Below, piece by piece: positions 36,886 to 50,615 of a stretch of 64,000 nucleotides of DNA (position 1 is its first letter; every line of letters starts with the position of its first letter). The position numbers and the translations under genes are program-made. Origin of the DNA: Crocodylus rhombifer (taxonomy: Eukaryota; Chordata; Crocodylia; Crocodylidae); assembly GCA_038503035.1 (NCBI GenBank), contig JAVSML010019201.1:1-64000 (forward strand). The letters are read 5' to 3'. The notes under the pieces were generated by a model that was not told the origin of the DNA, searched no databases, and saw only the letters and a program-made list of their open reading frames with translations.

Positions 36886-37885
36886 TGGGGTGCACGGATA
36901 AAGATTTTCTTGGCTGATACCATAGCCAATTTTTAACCAGTCATCTCGGTATATACCAATCTGATAACCAATTTACAGGAATGCAGCTGGGCAACGTGAA
37001 CAGCAGCTCCCTGCAGGTAATTCTGTGGCGGGGAAGGAGCATGCAGGAGAAAAGGGGCGTGGAGGGAGGCGGGGGAGATCAAGGCCCCCACCTGTGAAGG
37101 TGAAGGAGGGAGTGGGCTAGGGCTGGGAATGCTGCCCAGCCACAGTGGTGAATGGACTTGGGGCTAGGGTGGGGAAAGGGACAGAATCACAGGCAATTCA
37201 TCAAGCAGATCAGCATTCCAGTGCTTAAAAATGGTGGTGAGGGAGCTTGAACTAAAGCTTGTTGAATGAGCTTTAGTTCAAGCACTGTTGTCACCATTTT
37301 TAAGCTTGGGGACACTTAACTGGAGCTGAGCCAAGCAGGGCGAGGGCAGATGCAGGCTGCGTTCTGTAGGCTTGGGCTCTCCACCTTGCTGCCTTTGCCC
37401 TGGGGGCCCTGTGCTGGCCCCTGGCAGTGGGAGGCACAACTTGCCCCCTGCCTGTCTGGCAGCAATGGGGGCAGCGGGCACACAACTGGTCCAAGGCTCC
37501 TGAGGGAAAGGCAGCAGAGTGAAGAGCCCTGAGCCTGCATCCAACCTGCACACAAATCAGGGGCAGCACATGCCCCCTGGCTCCCCAGAGGGGTGTACGC
37601 AACACTGGGAAGCCAACCCTTCCTTGCATCCCCCCAGACAAGTCATCCACAGCTCTATCCCACTTACCACCCTGGCCCCAGGTCCTGTCCACTGCCCTGA
37701 CTATTCCATGCTGCCTGGCTGCATTCCTAGCCATGTGTGTGTGGAGACGTTGGGCAGAAGGCATATTATATTTATCGGTGAACATTATCAGCTACACCAG
37801 CCAGAAAAAGTCAATAGCCAATGATGTTAATTTTCCTCTTATCGGTGCCAATATGATATGCAACTGATATATCAGTGCACCTCTA
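36886..37885. mobile_element. hAT element of the TAGAGGTGCA family, long copy (1000 bp)
   Basis: Starts TGGGGTGCACGGATAAAG and ends ATCAGTGCACCTCTA; flanks TAATATAC (36878-36885) and TAACATAC (37886-37893) match at 7 of 8. It has a GC-rich interior and a long hairpin at 37224-37304. NPEPPS intron 2. Confidence 0.75.
37224..37304. repeat. Long inverted repeat inside the hAT element
   Basis: Two 36-base arms (37224-37259 and 37269-37304) pair with few mismatches around a nine-base loop. The outer ends read CTTAAAAATGGTG and its complement, the inner ends AACTAAAGCT and its complement. Transcripts of either strand would fold here. Confidence 0.8.
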
Positions 37886-38765
37886 TAACATACCATTGCT
37901 TTTCAACCCTTTCATTTCTCCAGCAACTGAAACACTTTAAGACAATAGAAACCTATTTTATAAACCTGAGAAAGAACTTCCTCAAATCCAAAACCACAGA
38001 CACCTTATTTATAACCAAGTTTTAAAGGCACCACTTCATGACATCACTATCACAGCTTTCCCCTGTTAGAAAAAACTGTACAGAGCTTGTTTACTGGCTG
38101 GATGATTTAAGTAGTACTCTTATACATAAGAGTACCAAATGGCTGTTGTTATGACTGACCTACCAAAGAGCTACACCAAAAACTATACACATCAGAAAGA
38201 TTACACATGTTCTTGCAGGGTACCTGTTTTTGTTTCGAAGACCATATCATTCACATCTTGGTCATCTCATGCTCTCATTACTTTAATTTCTCTCCACCAA
38301 CCTCCAAGTCTATGCAAAACATCGCTGAAATCACCTTCTCTCACATGACTTTGTTGCATACACATGTTAATCCTTGAATCTTTTGAAGCAGCTCCCAGTC
38401 AAACCTTATCAATTCAAATGTCTTCACTCTGTTAAGGCCCCATGTAATCTCAACCCCACCACTTGCTGTTTTATTCCTTCCCAATCCTTATCTCTTACTA
38501 TTCCTATTGTCTCCTCCATCTATTTAGTTATGCCTGGAACCCTTTTCTGTGTAAGTGCATCAAATGCCTTCTCTCCCACAAATATATTTCTCCCATGAAT
38601 ATTTCTCTCTACTTTGATTCCCACGAATATATTTCTCTCTATTTTGATTCCACTATCGATTCCTCTACCCTTTCTTTAACCGGAGCTGTTGCCTGTATGT
38701 TGTCATTGTGTTGAACCGCAGGCCCTGAAAGTAGAGACTACAGAATCTACAACTCAGTCTAAGAC

Positions 38766-39630
38766 CGGGGTGGGCAAAACACGGCTCGCGGGGTGGACCC
38801 AGCCTGCCAACTGCTTGGATCTGGCCTCCAGAGGGCACCTGCCAATTGACTGGACCCAGGCTGCAGCTGAACCCATAGCGCTCTGCAGGAGCCCTCCAGG
38901 ACAGACAGCATTGTGCCCTTTGCCTGTGCCCACCGGCCCCAGCCAAGGCTGATGCACACAGCTTACCAACTGGGCTGCTCCCAGTGCAGCTGCAGCTGCC
39001 CAGAAGCAGCTCAGCTCTCCTCATCTCCAGCAGGGGCTCCTTCTCCTGCCCCTGCTGAGCAGTTCCAGGTGTGGACAAAGTTTCAGCCAGGTGGCTTTTG
39101 CCCCAGAATGGGGGCCCTGGCTCCAGGTCCCATCCACCCACTCAGCCACCCCCACACATGTCCCCCATGTCCCTCCGCCCCCAGGCAGAGGTATACAGGA
39201 AGCAGATCATGGCTCTGCCCAGGACCCTGGCCCCATGCTGTCCCCACCCCACAATCCATGGAGATCACCTGGGAATCACACAGGCAGGGCATGCAGCTGG
39301 GTAGGCAGGGAACTGCCTCTGGGGCCATGGCCAGAGCTGTGATCCACTCCCTGTAAGCCCCTGCTCACAGAATCCATGCCTGTCACAGGGGCATGTGGGC
39401 AGCAGATCAGCCTCCCCCCCAGGGGGAGACCTACCCCAGGCCCCACACTGTCACTTCTCTCCTCCTGCCCCACAATCCTGGCCTCTCCCACCCTGCTCCT
39501 GCTCCCAAACACTGCACCCTACCTGCCTGTGGCAGGGGGGAGGGGGGTGTTGTGTTGCTGACCTGGCTTGCAACAACTCAACAAAACTCTCTATGTGGCC
39601 CCCAGGGCCCAAATAATTGCCCACGCCCAA
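38766..39630. mobile_element. hAT element, GC-rich (865 bp)
   Basis: Left end CGGGGTGGGCAAAACACGG and right end ATTGCCCACGCCCAA, flanked by TCTAAGAC (38758-38765) and TCTAAGAG (39631-39638), 7 of 8. The frames in it are GC-rich shadows with no recognisable transposase. It lies in NPEPPS intron 2, about 180 bases from the exon 2 donor. Confidence 0.75.
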
Positions 39631-39812
39631 TCTAAGAGCATCCACAACATTATATGCAAAATCTAAGTATGGCAGATAGAAGTAAACCAAGTTCAAGAAC
39701 TACAGTACAAGGTAAACTCTTGATATAGGGGATGTTTACTATGAGTGACAGCACTTACAGTATGAAAAACACTGTGAATGAACACTAATACACCACTTAA
39801 AGAATTTCTTAC

Positions 39813-39897
39813 CTTCATCGCCCTCTGGTGCATAGGAGGCTGTAATAATGTCAATATCAGCACAGTTCATCACAATTTGATTGGTTGCCTGTTTCAC
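39813..39897 (-). CDS. NPEPPS: NPEPPS exon 2 (residues 42-69 plus 1 base)
   Basis: Encodes VKQATNQIVMNCADIDIITA followed by SYAPEGDE, then one G of the split codon for Glu70. The acceptor is CAG before GTG and the donor is GTAAG. It belongs to the N-terminal beta-sandwich domain of M1 peptidases. It enters in phase 0 and leaves in phase 1, which matches exon 3. It is flanked by the two largest introns in the window (12.2 and 16.9 kb). Confidence 0.96.
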
Positions 39898-41472
39898 CTG
39901 CAAAAGAAGTTCCATCAGCAAGTGTCAGGAAAGACTTGAACTAATTCTCCTCTATCATTGTTACTTTTGCATGGTATTCTCTTCTACAACCACATAATCC
40001 AAAAAAACCTTTGCATCATGAGATGTCTGATATCAGAGAAAACAAAGTCACGATGGAGGAAAAAAAAAACACCCAGGGAAGCTAGCAGCTTTCTTTGTTA
40101 GCAATGAGCTACGGTGGCTGACCAGACTGCCTTAAAAGTTTTAAGGAAAGCTTTTCTATCAATTCTTGAATATATACATACTTTGCTTAAAAAACAACCA
40201 GCTACCACAGTGGTAACAAAATTCCTTACCACACTAACGTTTCCCTTGGATGAAACGGTCTATACTCAGAGAAGTCAAAACTAAATATCAACCCACTACA
40301 AAATGGATAAAAGATTTTGGATGGAAAAAGTTGGCATTATTTAAGAACTTTGTTATAGCTAAACACACAGGAATCATCATACAGGTGTAATGGTTTGATC
40401 TGACATCCAAACTTCTGGCAGTATCTAGCACCAGATTTTTCAAAGAATTCCCAATTGGACAATTATGAAATAAACTGCCTAATGAATGAAACATCTTCCT
40501 TATTCCAAGCAATCAGTAATTGGCTTATTCCTTGAGCTGTGAGGCCTTACATCTTTTATTTCTTGGTATGGTTTTTGGCATGTTAACATAGCTGTGGCTT
40601 TGCTTACAAAACCCTGTAACTGCGACTCAGATAATCTACATGACCAGAGCCAAGCAGGCCAGTCTGTCTCTACACAAGCATAACTGGTTCTCCAAGTCCC
40701 AAATCACTAGGCTTATAATAGAAACAAGTTCCAGATAATGATTAAAAAGAAGAAGGAAAATAAACTGTCTGAATATTGGAATTACCACATCAAAACAGTG
40801 ATCTAGCTAGTCCAGTTGCCTGTCAACCAGGTTAGTTAGTATCTGATGCTTCAGAGAAACATGTATAAATCTCCACAATGGCCTAATGTATAAGACACAC
40901 CTTTCTGAGGAAGTTTCTTTGTAAATCGCAGATAGTGACTGGTGCATGCCTTGTAATTCAAGGGAGATTATGTGTTACCATGTGTAATTATCAATATTTT
41001 AAAAATAGTGCAAGTATCTCTATAGATAAATCCTATAGAAAGCTCTTAATTTCAGTCACATAGTGCAGTAATGTGTTACAGAGAATCACATGGTACAATA
41101 CAAATATTTAATATGTTTTCAATTTGTTGAATTTGCAAAAAATAAAAAATAAAAACATTACGCAATGTTTTGGGTGATATGGCACACATCATAGTTCCAT
41201 GGAATAAGACTAACAAATGAACAGGCAAAATGATACTTGAGCTAGATTTTATATTTCTGGTAAAAATACATTAAGACCTAATCTTCTACACACTGTAGAA
41301 CTAAAGTGGCTTACATTTCCACCAATGAGCAGAACCCTAATATGTAGTTTTATCATGATATCAGAAGAGATTTAAAAAATAATAAAACAATAAATTAAAA
41401 AATATATATATCAAAGGGCACAATCAATCTGAATTTCCAGAAGAAAATTAAGTATAATAAAAGTTTGAGAGA

Positions 41473-42712
41473 TACTGTATTTACTCCAATACGAGACGAG
41501 GATTTTTTCCTTACAATCAGCATGGGGGGAAAAGCCCCTTGCCTTATAATCGCATACAAGGAAAAGTCATTAAGTACATTGTTTATCATCAAACTGCTGC
41601 AAAAAGCAGCATGTGCTCAGTAATAGAAACTACCTAGGAAGTTGATTAAATACAACCATCACTGAGTATGATTATAAAACTCATGTCATAAGAACCTTTT
41701 ATTTCTGCCCTTAAAAAACAATAAAACAAAAACCCAGGCAGGTATTCCCTCCAAAATGAACTGGAACCAGATGTGGAAGTACAATACTAGGCCAGCACCT
41801 GGATGGCAGAGCCAGCCCTAATGCCCTCCGGTTGGTGCCAAAAACAGCTGCATTTGATCTTAGCCAAAAAACCCAAGATGCTGATGGAAACCTATTACAA
41901 TGATGCAGTTAGTATAGTCCATCTGAATGTTAGTGGACACAGTCCCCCTCAGTTCTGACTCTTTTTCCAAGTCATGGCAAGCCACTACACTGAATACATT
42001 TTCACTTCCTCTTCAGTCCCACAACTGACCTCCATCTTTCTTTCCCATTTCTAAGATTCTTGTTTCTTCACTGGTCTTAAATGTCTGGTAAATATCACCA
42101 ACCAAACCGGGCCCCAAATAGTTCATCCAGAATCCATCTGTTGCCCCCTTCTCTTAACTTGGCACATATGATTAGTGAAGTCCCACCCTTCATGAGATGG
42201 AACTGGATCAGACTGCCCTGTGCTTCTTCTACATATACATTTTTGGAGGATCCCAGGACTCGTGACAAGAACACACAGTTCGTCATGAATAGGGGGATAA
42301 TTAGCACGTGGCCTCTGTGGTAGGGGTATCTAGAATACACACACATACTAAGCAGTGCTGAGCTGTAGGGCCACCATGGCCTCAAACACTGTTGTCTCTG
42401 TTGGGGACCAGCCCAATAAAAATAACAGATCATGAGCCTTTTGACTTTGGACTAATGTGTAGTTTGTACTATTTATAGTAGGGTCTGACAGTAAAGAGCA
42501 GGGAGGTGGAGAGGGCAAGGGGGCTACCTGACCCCATAGATTTGTTTTCCCTGGAATAGCAGCAGGAAGGGGGCAAATTCAAGGAAAATTTCCAAAAATT
42601 AGATTCTGTAACTGGAAAATGTTTACAAATTTCTACATTTTCCATATATAGAATCTAATTATTGGTGGGCTTGTCTTATATTCAGGGTCACCTTAGATTC
42701 AAGTAAATATGA
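41473..42712. mobile_element. Unclassified DNA transposon candidate (1240 bp)
   Basis: The left end ATACTGTATTTACTCCAATA and the complement of the right end, TATCATATTTACTTGAATC, are similar inverted termini. Both lead into stretches about uninterrupted AGACGA/AAGACAAG motifs. No transposase frame was seen. A hairpin lies near its right end. Superfamily not assigned. NPEPPS intron 1 starts well to its right; this lies within it. Confidence 0.5.
42592..42665. repeat. Inverted repeat inside the 41473-42712 element
   Basis: Arms of 31 bases (42592-42622 and 42635-42665) pair with few mismatches around a 12-base loop; the outer sequence is CCAAAAATTAGATTCT and its near complement. Confidence 0.75.
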
Positions 42713-44329
42713 TAATAAGATGGAAGACTTTTAGAGTCTTCCAACTTACGTAGTTAAGATTTTAGTAGAGGCATTATACATGTAAATTGCTAAACTCCAT
42801 AAAGTCTGAAGTTGACACAGCTTGGGCCTTAAAAGATCTCAACTGCCCTGACCCAAGAACTGTTTCCATTATAGTACAGTACTTGCAAGAGGCAAGTTTA
42901 GGTTTGAGTGGAGACAACTTCATAGCCACAAATGTTTGTAAGGATGCACTTTTTCCCCAGACTTCCCTTGTTTCCTGCAAACACAAACCCATTTTACAGA
43001 AGGGTGCAAAGAACTGGACACTCAAAGGAATCAGGTTAATTGTTAACAGGCAAAACATTTACCTTGCACCAACTCCAAAAAGAATGGGCAATATTACAAA
43101 ATTAATATAAATATTCTTCAAGTACTATATAAAGAGCACTCGCAATGCTATAATTGTATAGTTCATTTAAAAAAAAAACAAAAAAAAAACACAACTTAAT
43201 TCTGCAAAGCAAATTCACAGCCCAGGAGCCTTCTCACAAGCTATTACAAATAACAATTAATTAAACCTTTAAGGACATAACAGGATAAAAATAATCACCA
43301 CCCAAAGCACTTAACATTTGACCATTCCCACCTTACAAGACCCTAAATCTCAGTTTTTACAAGCATTCAGGGCCTTGTGAAGAGTGACACTTTGTAAATA
43401 ACCAAGTCTGAAACACACTGGCCCAACAGATTTGTTTTCAGAAATACAGCTACTCCTCTCAAGGAACCGTTTAGTTTGTTTGAATACAATCGAGTTAGAA
43501 GGCACAGTGTAATCTCAGTGGATGAGGCAGGTTCATTTCCAAGAGTATAAATATATGAAGTGCCATCCCTGATCCACCCAGCCGTACAACATAATAAAGC
43601 CACCCTTCAAACAAATCAGGCAGAACAAGTGGATTCAGGACAAAAAAAAAGTTGGAGAGGAGATAGGTAATAAATCCTGGACTAACAACGACCACAATAA
43701 AGACAGTTTTGTAATAAACACAAGATGTTTGAAAGCAGGATAAAATGAATCAAGACTTATAACTGGAGTCAAAGAATAACTTTTACCTTAGGACCCTGCA
43801 CAGTCAAGATCTGATACTGTAAGACAACTATATTAGTGGTGTCAACATTTGGATATCTATTACAATGAGCCACAAAAAGATGCCATAAAAGTGGCCATCC
43901 TGGAATATAGCAATAGCCCATCCAAAAATTGCCTCTAAAACTAGTTTAATACCATGGAAAGATGAAACTCCATCCCCATAACTATTTTGTGAGTTTAGCA
44001 AACCATCCATATGCTCCTTTCCAGAAACGTGAACAATACTAATCCCAGAAAGAGCTCAAAGTTTAAAGGCATGTCTCTACCACCCCAGCATGACAACAGG
44101 AGTGCCAAACTGTAATACACAGCAAGGGTGCTCCAAGCCCACTTTCTTCCTAATCAAAAGTAGCCCAGATAACTTACTAGCACTGCCTCTCAGGAAAAAT
44201 ACCAGCGTGCAATCAATGTGCACTAAGCCACGTACAGACGTTCCACTTGTGCAAGGAAAAAAACAAACAGAATTGTAAAGATGTTCAAGACATTTCCTGA
44301 AAAAGAGAACTAGCTCCAGGCTGATCCAA

Positions 44330-44830
44330 AGCAGAACGAGGCAAGGCAGGCTGCAATGGGCACCCAGGCCCCCAAGCCTTGCCCCCACCTTGTCCCCCTG
44401 TTCCAAGCTAATGCACAGCAGTGCAGGACAAGGTGTGCTGTGTGCCCCAGCAGCAATGCTCCTGGAGCCTAGCCACAGCAGCAGGCTGCTCCCTCACTCC
44501 CTGCACTGCTCCAGGTCAGCCCGGAGGACTGTAAGGAGCAGGGGCTATTCTTCTGTAGCCAGAACAGGGAAGGTTCCACCCCCATCCCACCAATTAGCTG
44601 ATGGGTGAAATAGGGGAGGGAGGAGGAAGCAGCCGAATTTCTCAGGGCCAGAACACTTCCCTTTTCAGCAGTTGCCAAGTGCAACTTGACAGCCTGCCCA
44701 CTTCCTAGGCAGTGGAGGGCAAGCTGTCAATGAATGGGCTCCCCTAATGCCAGGGTTGACCCATGGAGCAGCCCTCTACTGCCCCAATTAGAGAGCTTGC
44801 CTATGAAGCTCTCCAGCCATGGAGCTTGAA
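44330..44830. other. GC-rich unclassified block in intron 1
   Basis: About 500 bases of raised GC in an AT-rich setting, with sharp edges; no coding potential or termini recognised. Confidence 0.35.
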
Positions 44831-47800
44831 GCATTATGTACATTCCATCTCCCAGGCTATTTTTCTATTGGTAAAAAATTCTTACTAGTAAAAATGAACA
44901 TCTGCTTGCAGCTTAAATCAGCTATATTAGTTCAGTTAACAAGGTAAGATGCACTGCATATCTTAGTATGGTGTTTCCTAGAACCAAAATGGAGCGGCAT
45001 AAAATTGTCCTGCATTCCTGAAGAACTTCAATCCTTTCTGACCCTACACTGGTTTTGCCATAAAGTCCCAGCTCTGTTTCCCATACAAAAACTCAGCAAA
45101 AGCATTTCCTTTTCCGTGTTCTGAATGGAAATTTCAGCTATTCTACTGAACTCACACTTGAAGCCAAGCAAAGCAAATTTTTTAATATTATTTATTTTTA
45201 CCTCCTACAAATACCAAACAGAAGCTTCTTGGTTTTTCATATAAGGAATCAATTTTCAAAATGGTGTCATTTCTTTTATAGGTACAGACCCAAGTATATG
45301 TATATCTATAAAATTAGATTTGCATTTGAGAGGAGTTTGTAAATGTCATTCCTAGAAAAGGACATGGAGAGTCAGCTTATGTGAAAGTTTACTCTTCCCT
45401 GTGCAAATTAAACTTGGCAAAAAAAGAAAAGAAAAAAAGGAAAATAAACCTCACTTAGTACTTTTACTGAAGTCATAACTTTGAGGTAATTCTACAGCAG
45501 TTTATAACAAGGTCACTCCTGTGCAAAAATAACCAGATTAACTGAAATTGGAGTAAACTAGATGCAAGCAACATCATTCATAATCGAAGAGGCAAAAGGT
45601 TAACATGTTTGGCTAATACTTGTACCATCTGACTAGCAAAAATGACAGACTAAAGCAAGCAGTGACTTTGAGGGCAACTATTACATTTCAGATTATGTTG
45701 TACAGCATGAAACCAGGCAACTCCAACCACCAAGGAAGTATAGCTCAGGAAGTCCTTTGTAGTTTTCATCACAAAATAACCAATAAAGACAGAAGTGCAT
45801 TTACTAGACATTTACTCTGCCAACCAGAAAATCCCCAACTATATCCATCATCACTAAAAGCAAAACTATGCTATAATTTGTTAAGCAGAGAATTTTAATA
45901 CTATGGCAAGCTTTTACTATGAACATTCAAAGTTTATTTAATATTTAATTGGGACTGTTATCTTGACACATCTGTGTAGAATTTTAGATTGAAAGGTCAA
46001 CAAGCAGCTGGATTTTTTTAAATAAATGTTTTCTCTTATTCATCTTCTTGTTTCTCTAACATTCAAATGAAAATTGACAGACAGACAGACAAAAAGATCA
46101 GTTACAAATACCTCATCTGAACCAGTATTCTGAAGGTGAGAAACTAAATGAAGGGAGATATTTTCAAAAATTTCCCAATGCAAGTTAAAGATACTTCAAG
46201 CATCTCTAAGCTTCTGGTTAAGTGATGAAGCAGAAGAGGAGTAGAGGGAAGGAAACCGTTTCAGGATTTTTGTTCTATTCATCAGAAAGGAAATTCAGAA
46301 CAAGGTTATCTTGGGAAGTTTCATGATATCGTAACCAACTCTTCTTGTTTTTAAACTAAGAAGCAAGCTTTTGATGAAATAAAACCTGGGGCATGTACTT
46401 TGGGAAATGTATTCTGCGTACTGTATGTTACTGGTTTTAAACCTCAGGGTTCAAAATTGCTATATGCAGAAAAAATACCTGGTATTTTAGCAAACATGTA
46501 TACAGTCCTCAATTTGCCAAGTATTTTAGTACTATTTTGCTCTCCAGAAAATGTGAAACTGAACTAGTTCAGATTCTACACCATAAGTTTACAGAAATCT
46601 TTTTCTTAGAACTGGAAGATCGTATCAATGAGACACAAGCAGAAGCAGTTGCTTTTATTAATCCTTCTCTAGGCAACCACAGTTTTCATTCATCTACTTC
46701 TAGAAAGGATTATGGTAGTAACCAAGGAGTAAATTTACTAAAGCTAAATAGTACTGTCTTGCTGCATAAAAACCATTTCATATTTCAAACAACATCTGAT
46801 TTTATTTTCCTGAAGTATTCTTACATTTTAAAAATGTTAAAATTACACAATCTTCATCAACTTAATCCATATGCAAAATTAATTATTTAAAATATTAGCA
46901 CTTGTTTAGCCTGATGAATTATAATGGGACACCGCAATGAGTTCAGTGGTTTTTGTCAGTTCCACAAACAGGCAAAACAAACAGTACCAGTAACTCCTGA
47001 CTTTGAAGTATGGAAAGAAATCAAACACTTACCATATTACCTTAAATAACCAAACTCAGACCTAAATTATGTCTTGCAATTGCTAATTGGCATATTGGAC
47101 TTAATTACTTTAAAAGTTTAGATAAAAACAACTTTTTCCAGAAAGAGATGGGCAACAAACACTGCACCCATAGAGAGGGCTGTTCAGAATTTTAAACTCA
47201 ATGCCTCACACTCAATCAATTCCTAATCAGCATGCTACAAGATCAGAAGATTGTATATGCTTTCCACTAGTCTAGCAGATACTGCACAAGCAAGTTATAA
47301 AAAAGTAGCAGATGCAGGTTAAACATTGCTATATATATCAGAATATCCGTCAGGCATATAAAAGGGACTGAGAAGGAAGATATTTAAAACATCCCCCCAT
47401 TTTATATTGTATAGCCTTTTAGGCAGAAGACACCTATTGTGCAGTCAAGAAGCAATTTTGCTGGTAGTTTATTTACAACAAAACTGAAGTTATAGGGATA
47501 TTCTCCAAAGATGATGGCTTTTACTGGGGGTGCCCAATTTTAAATATGAGAGAGTAGAACAAGAATACTGACAGTCTGTCTAAAACTCTGTGCTGTTACA
47601 CACTGAGCTGGACAGGTAATTGTTCAGAAGCATTATAGCATTAAGAACTTTAGTATATAAGCTTCAAACAAAAGCTGGAGGTTAGGAGTCAGCTGATTAT
47701 TTTTGATAGCTAGCTCATGTTTGTCTTTTCAATGGAATACTGCTGAAGAACTGAATGTTAGCATATCCCTGCTTTGTTCTCAGCCCAGAGTTAAGCCTTT

Positions 47801-50429
47801 TGGGAGTCAGAAACAAAATAGACTTCAATTGCCCTAGACACTGAGTAATGACTGTACTGAGCTAACACCTCAATCCTTAGAAATAGGGTTACAATAGTTA
47901 AATATCCAGCTTGCAAAGTCTCCTGTCTGAAGGATCACGCTCTTTCTGAATATTTAATTATTCTTATACAAAATAGTCCACAAGAAGATATTTACTACAA
48001 TTTAGACTTTGGAGAGGCAGAGTGATTAACAGATGAAATATGGAACTAGAAATCAGACACCTAAGCAGACAGAAAATACATCAGTATCCTGTGACTTTAA
48101 ATTTAAACTCTATCCAAAGATAGATCATAATATTGTAGTTTTTTTGATAAGAGAAAAAAAATAAGCAAATCTATATGAGAGCTAAGTTCTCTCACACATG
48201 AAAACTAAGTGAAGTGCCAAAAAAAACTACAGATAAGTTTTCTTTCATTTTCAAGCCTTTCTTTGAAGCAAATCATGTTATTTCAATCTCATCTATTGAA
48301 TCAAAAAGTAGTTCTGTCTTCTGATGCTTATATAATGGGACCTAAACAAGTATAACATTGTGTCACAAATGTGAAATGTCTCATTAATCTGTTCACAGGT
48401 TTGAAAGTCTGTAATGGTATTTTGTCCCTAAATCAGAATTATGGAATGGGCATTTAGCACTGATCCGGGCATCAAATGCTCAGACCAGAAGTATCACCAA
48501 CAAAAACTGTATGCAAGAGGCCACCAAAGCCTGATTTCTGCTACAAAAAAAAAAAAAAAACTTCCCCCAATGAAATGACAACTTTTAAACTGACACTTAA
48601 AAGTTATCTAACAATACTATAGTTTTCATTGTTAAAGTCACTCACTACTGAGGAAACCAAACTGAAAAAAAAAAGACACTTGTGACTAATACAACAGCAA
48701 ACATGTTTATAAGCCAAGGTTAATTCAGTGATTCATTCAGATGTTAATATTATAATATTCACGCACCAGGTCAGGAAAGGTTCCTCTTTAACCCCTCAGC
48801 TGGATGACTGCCTACATAACCACTGCCAGTACAAGCTTCCTTGATCATGGATCAATGTTAAGCCTTCAGGTTTAACTCTCACTTCATGCCCAGAAAATCT
48901 GGGGAACTTAAGGTCCATAAAATAAGTCTCCATCTGCTTTAACTTGGTGGCTACACAATGATCTAGGATTTCAAGAAAAAACAATTGTTGTATCTGCCAA
49001 CTATGTATACATTTTTTTTCTTAACCCCTCTAAAGCACCCCACTTGGGTCTATTTCCATAAACGAAAGAAAGCAAGCTCTCTCAGTGGAGTTTTAGCCAC
49101 AAAGTATACCGGCTAAAGAAGTCATTAACTAAATAGCAGAATACTCATTATTTTCTTCAACACTGAAAAATCCACCAAGTGAGCAAGATGCAATTACTCC
49201 AGTACTCTGTTATTGAAGGAACTTAGCCATTTACATACTAAAGATGCTAAAACATTGAACCCAAGCCTGATATTTAGTTACATTTAGATCTATACTTGCT
49301 TTATTAGCATTCCTGGGTATTCAAAATGCATTACTACTTATTCTCTTCTATCAACTCAGAACCAGGTCTAACTATATCTACCTTTCTTTTCACACCATAA
49401 TTAGACATGAGCCTTACACTTATGTTCCTTTATAAATCCTTAAAAAATGTATTGTAGCAAAAATGGTCAGTAATCAGACAGACCAGAAAATCATTAGCGT
49501 GTCCCGTTTACTTTTTTGAAAGTTTTTATTGTTAGATTGGGATGAAAAATAGCAAATATCACCACACTATTAACTAAATAACTCATATCCTTGACTAAAG
49601 CATCTGTTAAACCGTTTTATTAGTTAAATTAGCTATAAACTGTTCTCCCTGAAAATAACCTAGCGAACAACATATTTTTGAGCAGGAGTTAAAAAAAAAA
49701 ATCTGAACAATGCAAACAGAGTTCTCTTCCAAAGGCAAATCATCTCTACACTGTAAACTTTGGTGGCCAGCTCCTAAATCAAAGCACTCAGGTCAGCCTA
49801 ACCCAGGTAAGAGAGACACCACCACTGCAAAGCAATACCCACATTAATGGCCTTTGCCATTTCTACACTCTCCTGTATGTGTCTGGAGGATACATCCCAT
49901 AATTCTCTGGACTGAGCCATCTAATGTTTCTTTCCAATCCAGCTATGTCAGAACTAACTTAGTGCACTTCAGGCCAGTTCTCCAGTGGTTTAGGCTGCAT
50001 TATCACTGCAAACTAGGTGCGTTTCAGTGCCACTTAAAGCACAGACAGGATTCTAACCTAGATTCTCATTCAGATAAGCCAGGCAAGGCTTAGTACACTT
50101 AAATCAGGCAAAATGTATGCGGGAACAGTAAAGAGTCTGAACTGAAACAGCTTAACTACACTGAAGACGTAAATGTAGTTATACTTCAAATCAAACACAT
50201 GAAATTTGTCTCCACCACATTTATTTTTCATCTTCTACTTTTACAGTTTCTTCTTAGAAATTCACGAAGAATTGTATTTCTGTATTCTTTTTAGGTGGTT
50301 GTGAACATACCATGCATGCTGTGACTTGATTCAAGTTTTTAACATCTATGAAGCTCACTGATCCTTGCAAATTCTTTATTTCTATCTTTGTAAATAAAGC
50401 AAAATTATGAATGGCTTGGTAAGATCTGC

Positions 50430-50615
50430 AGCACTGCAAATGCACGGATCAATGTTCTGGGAACATACCATACCCTTAGGAGCAAATCAAAAGCATATAA
50501 GGCCACTAACCCACGTACAACCTCTGCTGAGGATCCTCCACAATTCTGAAGCGGGTACTGGACTTGAACCAGGACCAACAGCACCAACAGCCATATCAAT
50601 TGAACTACTGGAGAA
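50430..50615 (-). mobile_element. tRNA-derived SINE (pol III promoter visible)
   Basis: On the minus strand an A-box-like TAGTTCAATTGA (50607-50596, 11 of 12 to consensus) is followed by a perfect B box GGTTCAAGTCC (50570-50560). The 37-base spacing is shorter than a normal tRNA and the acceptor stem does not close, so it is not a functional tRNA. The left limit of the body is a guess. NPEPPS intron 1, same strand as the gene. Confidence 0.55.

Larger units (their letters stand above)
22960..39812 (-). other. NPEPPS: NPEPPS intron 2
   Basis: 16853 bases. It holds the hAT MITE (23406), a GC-rich unclassified block (24460-25290), a degraded CR1 (26480), hAT copy 4 with the nested CR1 (29782-33519), and hAT elements at 36886 and 38766. 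The stretches 23600-24450, 25300-26470, 27840-29780, 33530-36880 and 37890-38750 show no gene or confidently recognised repeat. Confidence 0.9.

Noticed and set aside
38139..38700. Possible L2-type LINE remnant
   Set aside because: The pyrimidine-rich text is vaguely reminiscent of L2 coding DNA but no motif could be translated with confidence.
38913..39635. Several GC-rich open frames of 60-150 residues
   Set aside because: They are overlapping frames in the hAT element at 38766-39630 with no protein resemblance.
46537..46890. 117-residue plus-strand open frame
   Set aside because: AT-rich intron 1 sequence with no domain, no splice context and no family resemblance.
50540..50612. Functional tRNA gene
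   Set aside because: The acceptor stem does not pair and the A-to-B-box spacing is too short, so a tRNA-derived SINE is more likely.
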